NCBI GenBank assembly: GCA_030529205.1
Contig: JAUMXJ010000007.1
Location: forward strand, 367-11,873
Direction of reading: 5' to 3'
DNA: 11,507 nt
Origin: Bacillota bacterium
Lineage (GTDB): Bacteria; Bacillota; Clostridia; Peptostreptococcales; Acidaminobacteraceae
Positions 1 through 6,630 of this stretch are shown here, in pieces. How positions within the stretch are numbered: the stretch's first letter is position 1; each line of letters opens with the position of its first letter. Under the pieces are notes generated by a model. It did not search any database. It saw only the letters and a program-made list of their open reading frames with translations, and had not been told where the DNA came from. The translations under genes and the position numbers were made by a program.

Positions 1-228
1 ATCACAGAACACGTCCATAACCGCTCCAAATCCGCTTTGTACCTTCCATTTTCTGGCGAGTTTTCCGTCAAAAAAATCGGTGAGTCCGATGACGGCGAAT
101 AACGCCGCATACCCTGATTCTGAGATGACGGTGCGATAAAGTCCCAAAAGCACAAGAAAACAAATCGACAGTACCAATCTCAGTACTGTCAACATGTTTA
201 CAATCCCATATGCAACTTTTTTATTCAT
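1..228 (-). CDS. CDP-alcohol phosphatidyltransferase, N-terminal part (cut by window edge)
   Basis: Integral membrane enzyme that transfers a phosphatidyl group from CDP-diacylglycerol to an alcohol such as glycerol phosphate, or a related reaction, in phospholipid synthesis. The 76 visible residues start MNKKVAYGIV, run into a hydrophobic helix (about residues 11-30), and carry the complete family signature D-x2-DG-x2-AR-x8-G-x3-D-x3-D: D51, D54-G55, A58-R59, G68, D72 and D76. The window ends exactly at the last aspartate, so the rest of the membrane domain lies outside. The ATG is 2 nt after the stop of the upstream 252-residue gene and has no strong ribosome binding site of its own, which suggests translational coupling. 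The motif identifies the family securely. The alcohol substrate (PgsA-like or another) cannot be told from this part. Confidence 0.92.
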   Translation of the reverse strand, partial: MNKKVAYGIVNMLTVLRLVLSICFLVLLGLYRTVISESGYAALFAVIGLTDFFDGKLARKWKVQSGFGAVMDVFCD

Positions 229-230
229 AA

Positions 231-989
231 TCAAACGATCCGAACATCGTCCAAACTCCAATATTTCTCGAGTTCATCAAGTTTCGCCTTCACTGCGGGG
301 GCGTTCTCCTCGGTCGTTAAGAACAGGCAGATTTCGTCTCCGTCAAAGAGGGCGACCGCGGCGTGCGGGCACTCCCCGACAACCAGCTCGACAGCTTCGT
401 AGCCGAGCGGTTGGCCTTCTTCGTAGGGCGGGTACTCCTTAATCGGAGCCATGCGCAGCTTTTTCGCAAGCACATTGAGGTTGTACTCCACATCGTCCGG
501 TCCGAATTTCCAGTCGATTGCGGCGCAGAGATCTTCCTCGATCATCCTGTCGAGCAGGGTCAGTGCAGGCTCGTCCTCGTATTCGTCTTCATCTTCCCTC
601 TCGGCGAAAAACGCATCGATTTCTTTGTCCTGCATGCCCAGGAGTGCAAGCAGTTCACGATATATATCTTCGATTTTTTCGGCATCGGTGCGCGATGTTT
701 CCTGTACGGATTCCGATGATTTTTTCGCTACATCGGTATAGGTATAAGAACCGGCGCTGATATTCATAAACACGAATTCTTCCGTCTTCTCTCTCGCCAT
801 CTGCAGCAGATGTGCCTCCGGAAGTCCGCTGATATGTCCTTTGCAGAGATCGAGAAGTCTCTGCGGATTTTCTTCCAGGAGGTCTTCAATAAGCTTCTTC
901 GCGGTGTCCCGGTACTCATCTCTCGTGATTTCTCCTTCGCTTTTCCTCATCCAAAGCTGATGAAGTTCTTTCCTGAGCTTCTCTTCCAT
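231..989 (-). CDS. Acidic cytoplasmic protein of unknown function, 252 aa
   Basis: I do not recognise a family. There is no signal peptide or membrane segment. Residues 1-70 are charged and predicted helical. Residues 70-100 are Ser/Thr-rich. Residues 129-140 form a very acidic run (EREDEDEYEDE). The C-terminal half (about 150-252) looks like a compact alpha/beta domain, with the stretch AIDWKFGPDDVEYN around 157-170 and a strand-rich part VALFDGDEICLFLTT near 212-226. The start is well supported: AAGGAGGAGAT directly precedes the ATG. It lies 17 nt after the aminopeptidase stop and 2 nt before the CDP-alcohol phosphatidyltransferase start, so the three are very probably co-transcribed. That placement gives no clear functional clue. 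Coding status is likely from length, ribosome binding site and spacing. Confidence 0.82.
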   Translation of the reverse strand: MEEKLRKELHQLWMRKSEGEITRDEYRDTAKKLIEDLLEENPQRLLDLCKGHISGLPEAHLLQMAREKTEEFVFMNISAGSYTYTDVAKKSSESVQETSRTDAEKIEDIYRELLALLGMQDKEIDAFFAEREDEDEYEDEPALTLLDRMIEEDLCAAIDWKFGPDDVEYNLNVLAKKLRMAPIKEYPPYEEGQPLGYEAVELVVGECPHAAVALFDGDEICLFLTTEENAPAVKAKLDELEKYWSLDDVRIV

Positions 990-1006
990 ATCTCCTCCTT
1001 AGCGGC

Positions 1007-2242
1007 TTACTTGCCGACAAATTCCCCGTTTTTCAGCACGTCGACTCTTGTGCCGTCTTTCTTGACGCCGATGATGTTCAGTTTGTCGGAGCCTACCATG
1101 AAATCCACGTGGATGGCGGAGTCGTTCATGCCGGCTTTGTCCTGCTGTGCCTCGTCGAAGTTCTCGCTTCCCGGAAGGTTTTCCGCATAGGCGTTTCCGA
1201 ACGCGAAGTGACAGGATGCGTTCTCATCGAGCAGGGTGTTCAGGAACAGGACGCCCGCCTGATTGATCGGGGAATCCACCGAGACAATTGCCACCTCGCC
1301 GAGTCTCCTGGCATTTTCATCCGTATTTAGCAGGTCTTCCAAAACCTCGTAGTTTTCTGTCGCTTCGAAGCTCTCAAGTCTTCCGCCCTTAAATACGAAA
1401 CGCATGCCGTCGACAATCTTTCCGCGCACATTCAGCGCCTTGGTCGCCTTCAGCGTGCCGTCGATTCTGTACTTATCCGGCATGGTGAACACTTCTTCCG
1501 TCGGCATATTCGCCATGAATTCTTCGCCGGAGCCTTTGAGATTGCTCGAACCGCCGATCCAGCGATGGCCTTTCGCGAGTCCGACCGTCAGATCGGTTCC
1601 GGGCGCCTCGTAAATCAGATAATCAAAATCCATTTCATTAAGCCATGCTTCTCGCGCTTTAAGTTTTCTGTTGTGTTCTCTCCAGAGCTCGACGCAGTTG
1701 TCCTCGTCCAGGCGGTACATCTTCACCCACAGGTCGGTGAGCTTGGTGAGCGCATCCGGGTCTCCCGGGAATACGGCATCCGCCCACTCCTGAGTCGGAA
1801 CAATCGCCACACACCATTTGTTTCGGTTTTCCATGGTGTACTTCATCAGTCTTTTCGTCTTCGGAGAGACCACCGCCTGTCTGCGTCCGATCACCTTGGG
1901 ATCGACGGATTTGAGTGCAAGCGGATTCGGAGCACTCATGCCGAGTACATGGTAGCCCGCCTTGAACATCTCTTCCTGGTGTACGACCTCGTACTCCGGA
2001 TACCACTCGATGGCCTCGTCGCTCGCATAGTTGTAAAAATTCTTTGTCAGCTCCGAATCCTGAAAGCTGTGGTGGACATCCACCGCGCCGAGCTTCCACG
2101 CGCGTTCATCCACCGCTCTGACAAATTCAAGTGTTTGCGGGCTGACACCGACCTTGATTTTATCGCCTTTCTGTACATTCAAACCGACTTCCAGCAATAA
2201 GTCGGCATATCGTTCCAAGTGTTTTTGCTGAATATGTTTCAT
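1007..2242 (-). CDS. Aminopeptidase, peptidase family M29 (AmpS/AmpT/PepS type)
   Basis: Cytosolic metallo-aminopeptidase that releases N-terminal residues from peptides using two metal ions. The 411 residues match the normal length of thermophilic AmpT and staphylococcal AmpS. The expected ligand set is present in order: E250 in PTEEVF, E316 in LGEVAIV, H345 in SCHFAFGNAY, and H378 and D380 in SAIHVDF. The N-terminal domain (ERYADLLLEVGLNVQKGDK, residues 10-28) is also typical. AGGAGG lies 4 nt before the ATG. The gene heads a tight cluster with the 252-residue protein and the CDP-alcohol phosphatidyltransferase, and is separated from the upstream hydrolase by 127 bp containing a weak hairpin and a candidate promoter. 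Family assignment is secure; peptide specificity cannot be read from the sequence. Confidence 0.94.
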   Translation of the reverse strand: MKHIQQKHLERYADLLLEVGLNVQKGDKIKVGVSPQTLEFVRAVDERAWKLGAVDVHHSFQDSELTKNFYNYASDEAIEWYPEYEVVHQEEMFKAGYHVLGMSAPNPLALKSVDPKVIGRRQAVVSPKTKRLMKYTMENRNKWCVAIVPTQEWADAVFPGDPDALTKLTDLWVKMYRLDEDNCVELWREHNRKLKAREAWLNEMDFDYLIYEAPGTDLTVGLAKGHRWIGGSSNLKGSGEEFMANMPTEEVFTMPDKYRIDGTLKATKALNVRGKIVDGMRFVFKGGRLESFEATENYEVLEDLLNTDENARRLGEVAIVSVDSPINQAGVLFLNTLLDENASCHFAFGNAYAENLPGSENFDEAQQDKAGMNDSAIHVDFMVGSDKLNIIGVKKDGTRVDVLKNGEFVGK

Positions 2243-2315
2243 ATGTCCTCCTGCTTTCCGCCGACCCGCCTTTCATCAAGTCGGATGAACGGAAACTGAT
2301 TTTAATACTCACTAC

Positions 2316-2324
2316 ATTTTACCA
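2316..2324 (-). promoter_or_regulatory. Candidate extended -10 promoter for the aminopeptidase cluster
   Basis: On the minus strand the sequence reads TGGTAAAAT, an extended -10 element (TGn plus TAAAAT), about 75 nt upstream of the aminopeptidase ATG. No good -35 hexamer lies 16-18 nt upstream, so any activity would rest on the extended -10. It sits just after the weak hairpin following the hydrolase gene, which fits a new transcription unit starting here. Confidence 0.35.
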
Positions 2325-2337
2325 TCGATGGCAAATC

Positions 2338-2357
2338 AAGCCGAGTCATATCGGCTT
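2338..2357 (-). terminator. Weak hairpin after the alpha/beta hydrolase gene
   Basis: A perfect 7-bp stem (AAGCCGA / TCGGCTT) with a 6-nt loop begins 13 nt downstream of the hydrolase stop codon. On the minus strand it is preceded by an A-run and followed only by TGATTTG, not a true U-tract. It may act as a weak or partial terminator, leaving some read-through into the aminopeptidase gene. Confidence 0.35.
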
Positions 2358-2369
2358 TTGCGGAACCGG

Positions 2370-3155
2370 TTATGATGTGTCCGTTTGCGACTGATCGGGA
2401 AATGCGAGCATACGCTCTATGCATTCCGCCAATATCTCCGGCTTACGAACTGCAAGACCTCCATGCCCGATGTTCTCCATTTTTCTGAACCGCGCGTGCG
2501 GAAAATGCTCTCGAACATAGGCGAGATCTTTCTTCCGTGCCTTTTCTTCTGTTGCGGCATACAGGTATTCGATTTCCCGACAGTTGGTCCGAACGGGATT
2601 CGGCATGGCATAGTTGTTGCAGGACTCGAAGGTCCGCCAAATTGTCCTTGCGCTCATCATGCGCAGGACACCCGCGACATACTGCAGATCTTCTTCCGTG
2701 TATTCGTCGGTGGTAAAAGCTCTCTGTAAGAGCCTGATTCCGCCGAGCTTTCCGATGTACACGGTCAAAAAATCTTTTACCGCAATCAGCCTGGTGATCA
2801 GCCACGGAAGTCGGTACGGGGTAATCCCGCCGTCGATCAGAGCCGCCTTGATATGCAGTCTCCGACCGGCGAGCATGCGCATGATGACGGATCCGCCCAT
2901 GGAACATCCGTACACGCAGTCGACGCGGCTGAGTGCGTGTGCTATCAGCCAATCCTCGATTTCTGCGGCGATGGGCTCAATCCCCGTAAAATCTCCTTTT
3001 TGATCGGGGTCATAGCCGGGGAGTGCCGGAATCACCAGACGGCACTTGTTCTCGAGAAGCGGAATCAGTTGTTCGAAATAGTCCCACATCACAACAGAGG
3101 GATGAATCAGCAGGACCAGCTTTTCGTGTTCTTTTCCGTATTCGTGAATCGTCAT
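2370..3155 (-). CDS. Alpha/beta-hydrolase fold protein
   Basis: Probable serine hydrolase of the alpha/beta superfamily, cytoplasmic, substrate unknown. The nucleophile elbow is G83-C-S85-M-G-G88, the oxyanion-side motif is LIHPSVVMWDYF (residues 16-27), and the catalytic histidine is probably H231 in IGHGGLAV. The acid is not obvious; the strand YLYAATEE (197-204) is where it would be expected. The 261 residues fit a single-domain hydrolase with a cap (about 115-185). GGAGGT lies 9 nt before the ATG. An out-of-frame ATG 5 nt upstream opens a two-codon frame whose TGA overlaps the true start. The gene lies 63 bp downstream of the diguanylate cyclase and is probably co-transcribed with it. An ester or lactone hydrolase is plausible, but this is inference. 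Confidence 0.86.
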   Translation of the reverse strand: MTIHEYGKEHEKLVLLIHPSVVMWDYFEQLIPLLENKCRLVIPALPGYDPDQKGDFTGIEPIAAEIEDWLIAHALSRVDCVYGCSMGGSVIMRMLAGRRLHIKAALIDGGITPYRLPWLITRLIAVKDFLTVYIGKLGGIRLLQRAFTTDEYTEEDLQYVAGVLRMMSARTIWRTFESCNNYAMPNPVRTNCREIEYLYAATEEKARKKDLAYVREHFPHARFRKMENIGHGGLAVRKPEILAECIERMLAFPDQSQTDTS

Positions 3156-3182
3156 CCCATGTCTACCTCCGGCTTCGCCGTT

Positions 3183-3254
3183 CTACTTGTCGTCTATGTA
3201 CAGTTTATCGACCTTATTCTACTTGTCGTCTTTATCCGGTTTGTCGACCTTATT
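3183..3254. repeat. 36-bp tandem duplication spanning the end of the diguanylate cyclase gene
   Basis: Two adjacent 36-bp units, 3183-3218 and 3219-3254, match at 31 of 36 positions. On the minus strand each unit encodes NKVDK-(3 variable residues)-DDK followed by TAG. The inner unit supplies the real stop codon and the outer unit lies just after it in the same frame. The CTG codon before the first NKVDK aligns with the TAG before the second. Confidence 0.9.
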
Positions 3255-4397
3255 CAGCTTTTCGTCCTGATGGAACAGAATTTTGTTTTTTCCGCTGTTT
3301 TTCGCCATGTACAGCGCAACGTCCGCTTTTTTCATAATGTCGGAGATGAGATCGGGCGGTGCGAACGCCGCGATTCCGCCGCTGAATGTAATTCTTTCAT
3401 TTCCCAAAAGTGCGGCACAGGCGCGGCAATAGGTGTCCTTGACTTCGTTCAATAAGTCAAAGGTATGCGGTCGGTCGGCGCGGACGACGCAGACGAATTC
3501 TTCTCCGCCAAAGCGAAATGCGATGAAGTCCTCGCTGTAATAGGATTTGAGGGTGCGTCCCAAAATTTGTATGGCTCGGTCGCCGTAAGGGTGGCCGTAG
3601 GTGTCGTTGATCTGTTTGAAATTGTCGATGTCGAGCATGGCGATGCAAAACTCGTCCTGCGCCCCCTTGGCTTTCTCCATGTAGGCGCGATATGCCGCAC
3701 GGGAGTAGAGTCCGGACAGCTCGTCCACCATCATGCCGTGCAGGTATTTTTCGCGTTCCTGGATGGCATTCAGGATTTTGGTGCGCTCGAGCACGTTTTT
3801 CTTGAGGGTAAGCTCCGCCGTGATGTAGGCGATGATGACGATAAAGCTGACGACAAGGCCGTCAAGGATGTAGTCCATAGTCAGGACAAAGTCGCGATTG
3901 TACCGAAAGACAAATGTGGACAGGAGAATTCCTGCGAGTGAAAGCGCCGTAATCATGCGGGTCAGTCGTTTGTCGTTGTAGACTGTCGAGAGGAAGATGA
4001 TGACCACGAATGCGGCGTTGATGGTCACGAACACCTGATGCACGAGCACGTAGACATAACCTTGGAACAGGGAGGTCAGCATGACGACATAGTTCTTGTA
4101 CTTCTTGTTCAGTCGACTTTCGTTGAGGCGAAGCGCGAGTAAGTGGAGGGTCATATTGATGAGGAAGGGCGCCAATACATACTTGAGAAGAAATTTCTGA
4201 AATGTCGATGTAACCGCACTCTCGGGAATGAAGTAGTACATCAGTTCAAAACAAAAGGCGACAAACACCATAATGACCTGTACTTTGAGATTGATTCGCC
4301 TGTACTGCTCCTGCAGAAGACTGATTTCATCTTCCGCTATTCGCTTGTTGTCGTGATAAAAATCCGCCAAATTCAAATGTTTGTTTGCTTTATTCAA
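3219..4397 (-). CDS. Membrane diguanylate cyclase (GGDEF domain, six predicted helices)
   Basis: Makes the second messenger c-di-GMP from two GTP at the inner face of the membrane. Residues 1-40 are cytoplasmic and charged. Six hydrophobic segments lie at roughly 42-57, 70-90, 103-120, 122-140, 149-165 and 181-196. A short helix (197-222) leads to the GGDEF domain. The active site is intact: D256 and D258 in MLDIDNF, N264, D273 in YGDRA, and GGEEF at 297-301. The usual inhibitory RxxD five residues before GGEEF is replaced by SEDF, so product inhibition through that site is not expected. The start codon is TTG (4397-4395) with AGGA 7 nt upstream; an in-frame TGA 18 nt upstream rules out a longer form. 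The C-terminal tail is Lys/Asp-rich and comes from a tandem duplication. It is divergent from the RyR-domain gene. Confidence 0.93.
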   Translation of the reverse strand: MNKANKHLNLADFYHDNKRIAEDEISLLQEQYRRINLKVQVIMVFVAFCFELMYYFIPESAVTSTFQKFLLKYVLAPFLINMTLHLLALRLNESRLNKKYKNYVVMLTSLFQGYVYVLVHQVFVTINAAFVVIIFLSTVYNDKRLTRMITALSLAGILLSTFVFRYNRDFVLTMDYILDGLVVSFIVIIAYITAELTLKKNVLERTKILNAIQEREKYLHGMMVDELSGLYSRAAYRAYMEKAKGAQDEFCIAMLDIDNFKQINDTYGHPYGDRAIQILGRTLKSYYSEDFIAFRFGGEEFVCVVRADRPHTFDLLNEVKDTYCRACAALLGNERITFSGGIAAFAPPDLISDIMKKADVALYMAKNSGKNKILFHQDEKLNKVDKPDKDDK

Positions 4398-4419
4398 TTC
4401 TTGTTCCTGTCTGATTCAT
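4390..4419 (-). CDS. Candidate 9-codon upstream ORF overlapping the diguanylate cyclase start
   Basis: An ATG-initiated frame (MNQTGTRIE) covers the ribosome binding site and TTG start of the diguanylate cyclase, and stops at a TAA 3 nt past that TTG codon, in another frame. No strong ribosome binding site precedes it. It could control initiation at the TTG by coupling, or be chance. Confidence 0.2.
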   Translation of the reverse strand: MNQTGTRIE

Positions 4420-4447
4420 GCGCATCTCGGGCGGCAATACATGCCTC

Positions 4448-4459
4448 CGCCGAACGGCG
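4448..4459. repeat. 12-bp palindrome in the diguanylate cyclase leader
   Basis: CGCCG-AA-CGGCG is a short inverted repeat between the candidate diguanylate cyclase promoter and its start codon. It could be an operator or a small leader hairpin. Its function is unknown. Confidence 0.3.
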
Positions 4460-4487
4460 AATCGGGTAAATTCTTTGTGCCACTTCC

Positions 4488-4496
4488 TTTATAACA
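4488..4496 (-). promoter_or_regulatory. Candidate extended -10 promoter for the diguanylate cyclase
   Basis: The minus strand reads TGTTATAAA, an extended -10 (TGn plus TATAAA), about 90 nt before the TTG start, downstream of an A-rich stretch that could act as an UP-like element. No convincing -35 hexamer is present. Confidence 0.4.
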
Positions 4497-4549
4497 CAAA
4501 TTTCCATTTTTTTGTGAGTTTGAAAGAGCAATTTGCGAACAGGTTTCGT

Positions 4550-4578
4550 TTGATAATGAGGGTCATAATTGGTATGAT
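4550..4578 (+). promoter_or_regulatory. Strong sigma-A-type promoter of the RyR-domain gene
   Basis: TTGATA (4550-4555), a 17-nt spacer, then TATGAT (4573-4578), with an extended TGG just before the -10. Each hexamer differs from consensus at one position. The canonical start point, 7 nt after the -10, is 4585, the A of the second ATG of the gene, so the transcript is predicted to be leaderless. Confidence 0.7.
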
Positions 4579-6591
4579 ATGGGCATGAGACATTATAAAA
4601 AATTCATTCTCTTTTTGTCCGTTGCGGTGGCATGCATCTGTGTCATGGAAGGGATCTACTACTTCAGAGATATTCAATCAAACTTTTTGAAATTTACGCT
4701 GAATTTGCAGAATGTATTCAATACGTTCAAGCTCAATCCGGATATCAAGATCATCGACGCCGCCCGGCATATGGCGGAAAGCGGAACGTCGATTCCGGAT
4801 TTTCTCCCATATCTCTACACGCTCGCCGTCATCCTTGCTCCGGTCTGCACGCTCAGCACGGGGCTGTTTTTGCTCAATATTCCGTTCCGATACCTCCAGG
4901 GGCTGATTCGCACATTTCGCAAGAAGAAAATCATCCTGGTCGGAAACGGGAGGCATAGAAGCGGGTTTTTAGAGCGTTTGTCGGTGGACAATAAGGTGTA
5001 TGTGTTCGGCGATTCGGCTCCGGTCGGTGTAGCGGCGGATGCCGGGTACTTGACGCGCGGGGTGAAGTTTTTCGGTACGGAAGACTTTGCTTCCAAGGTA
5101 TTTTGGAAGGGAAAGCGCCTCAATGATTTTGAAATCATCCTGTTCTGTGACGAGGATTATCATGTGAACAGGCAACTCTATCAGCGTTTGGCGAAAGCGG
5201 TCGACGACGGAGTTGTCTCTTTCGGGACATCGGGATCCTGCCCGGAAATCTACATTGTCAATCAGAATCAGCATATCTCTCTGGACGAGCTCACCGCTCT
5301 CTGTGAATGCGGGGACTTGGATGCGGGCAATGGGGTTCCGGTTACCGTCTACGATATCAATAGAAAAATGGTCAATCTGATTCTGAACCGGGTGCATATT
5401 TGGAGTGCCAATGCGAACGGTGCCGACGCGAACGGCGCCGATGCAAATTCTACCGATACAAACAGTGTCGATACAAACGGTGCCGATGTGCATCTCGGAA
5501 TCATGGGGTTCGGCGGATTCGGACAGAATTTTCTGATGCAGGCGCTGAACCGCTCGGTGCTGTCCGCGGATTCGTACATCGTGGCGGATGTCTTCGATGT
5601 CGATATGGACAATCTCATCGGGAATTTTTTGAATCTCTTCTCCGAGAAGGTTCTGCGACATCTCTCGTACGAGCGGACGAACTTAGTTCCCGGCATGCAA
5701 ACGGGATATTATCTGCTGGATTTCGACCGTGTAAATTCGGACGATGTCTCTGTCGACCCGGATTCGAATTCAAATCATGCGTGGGCGGGGAAAATCTCCT
5801 ATCTTTTCCCGCCGGATATCCGCTTGAAAATTCGTTTCTGGAATCTGGATGTCAATTCGGTCTTTTTTAAAAAAGCGTTTGCCGAGATGGGAAGTGCAAA
5901 TCCTTTCACATACCTGGTTCTGTGCCCCGGCAAAGTTGCGGATATTTCCTCTGCGCTGCAAAATCTGCACTCTTTGACGGGCTCTGCGGGCTGTGCGGCG
6001 AGGGATGTGCCGATGGTCGTCAAGCATCATGATGACATCTATGAATACCGTGCCGGCAGTCTTCAGCCGCTGATCATTCCTTCTGAGGGCAGGTCTGACG
6101 GAGATATGCCTACCCGATACAAGTCTTCCGGGAACTATCCGGGGGACAGGTGCGATAGCGGCATTTATTCGAAGGCGATTCTTCAGAATCGCGGGATTCT
6201 GGAAATGGCGAAGAAATTTCATAATGATTACAATGCCAAGCATGAGGAGAATCATCCGGGCGAGCGCGGGACGGGCTGGGATGAGCTCAGCGCGTATGCC
6301 AAAGAATCCAGCATTCACTCGGCGCTGGCGCAGAGCACGCGGGAGTGGATATGCCGAGAAAGAACTGACGAAAATGGGCTCAATATGCTAATCCGCAGAA
6401 AAGAAGAATTGATGCAGATTGAGCACAGACGCTGGAATATCTACATGATGACGAGGGGATATCGATTCGGGAACGACACGAATCGCGACCGAAAGATTCA
6501 CAACAGTCTGATGACTTGGGACGATTTGAAGACGTACAAACCGGGGGAACTCGCATACGATTTCACGCCGTATGAGCTGCTTGTGAAATAG
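4579..6591 (+). CDS. Membrane-anchored protein with two Rossmann (TrkA-N-like) domains and a C-terminal RyR domain
   Basis: Two predicted membrane helices (about residues 8-28 and 78-102) anchor a large soluble part. A first Rossmann-like domain starts at KIILVGNG (117-124). A five-unit pentapeptide repeat (279-303) forms the linker. A second Rossmann domain starts with GIMGFGGFG (G310, G312, G315: GxGxxG). The C-terminal 55 residues match the RyR domain: EHRRW (615-619), RGYRFG (626-631), NRDRKIH (635-641) and TWDDL (646-650). TrkA-N folds bind NAD(H) or nucleotides, and prokaryotic RyR domains are linked to nucleotide-centred signalling or conflict proteins, so a ligand-sensing membrane role is plausible but inferred. 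There is no potassium selectivity filter between the helices. The ATG at 4579 has no ribosome binding site; the ATG at 4585 coincides with the predicted transcription start and may be the true leaderless start (668 aa). Confidence 0.88.
   Translation: MGMRHYKKFILFLSVAVACICVMEGIYYFRDIQSNFLKFTLNLQNVFNTFKLNPDIKIIDAARHMAESGTSIPDFLPYLYTLAVILAPVCTLSTGLFLLNIPFRYLQGLIRTFRKKKIILVGNGRHRSGFLERLSVDNKVYVFGDSAPVGVAADAGYLTRGVKFFGTEDFASKVFWKGKRLNDFEIILFCDEDYHVNRQLYQRLAKAVDDGVVSFGTSGSCPEIYIVNQNQHISLDELTALCECGDLDAGNGVPVTVYDINRKMVNLILNRVHIWSANANGADANGADANSTDTNSVDTNGADVHLGIMGFGGFGQNFLMQALNRSVLSADSYIVADVFDVDMDNLIGNFLNLFSEKVLRHLSYERTNLVPGMQTGYYLLDFDRVNSDDVSVDPDSNSNHAWAGKISYLFPPDIRLKIRFWNLDVNSVFFKKAFAEMGSANPFTYLVLCPGKVADISSALQNLHSLTGSAGCAARDVPMVVKHHDDIYEYRAGSLQPLIIPSEGRSDGDMPTRYKSSGNYPGDRCDSGIYSKAILQNRGILEMAKKFHNDYNAKHEENHPGERGTGWDELSAYAKESSIHSALAQSTREWICRERTDENGLNMLIRRKEELMQIEHRRWNIYMMTRGYRFGNDTNRDRKIHNSLMTWDDLKTYKPGELAYDFTPYELLVK
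5413..5487. repeat. Five 15-bp tandem units encoding pentapeptides [A/T]-N-[G/S]-x-D
   Basis: The in-frame units encode ANGAD, ANGAD, ANSTD, TNSVD and TNGAD, preceded by a partial SAN. They lie exactly between the first and second Rossmann domains. The 15-bp period preserves the frame, so copy-number change would only lengthen or shorten the linker. Confidence 0.92.
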
Positions 6592-6602
6592 TTGATGAAT
6601 TG

Positions 6603-6630
6603 AGTTGCGGTTACACAGATAACAGCAACT
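6603..6630 (+). terminator. Hairpin downstream of the RyR-domain gene
   Basis: An 11-bp stem with one G/A mismatch (AGTTGC-g-GTTA / TAAC-a-GCAACT) and a 6-nt loop, 11 nt after the stop codon. The T-rich run (ATTTTTCTTTTTT) begins about 20 nt further on, so it is not a classic intrinsic terminator, but no better one is visible for this gene. Confidence 0.45.

Noticed and set aside
3158..3160. ATG closer to the ribosome binding site of the hydrolase
   Set aside because: It is out of frame and stops after two codons; the ATG at 3155 opens the conserved hydrolase frame.
4579..4900. Potassium channel with a RCK domain, suggested by two helices followed by TrkA-N-like folds
   Set aside because: The stretch between the helices has no TVGYG-like selectivity filter or pore helix, and the protein ends in RyR rather than TrkA-C.
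4969..5661. 230-codon minus-strand frame with an apparent IG-rich repeat
   Set aside because: The repeat is the reverse reading of the 15-bp repeat in the RyR-domain gene; the frame is a shadow.
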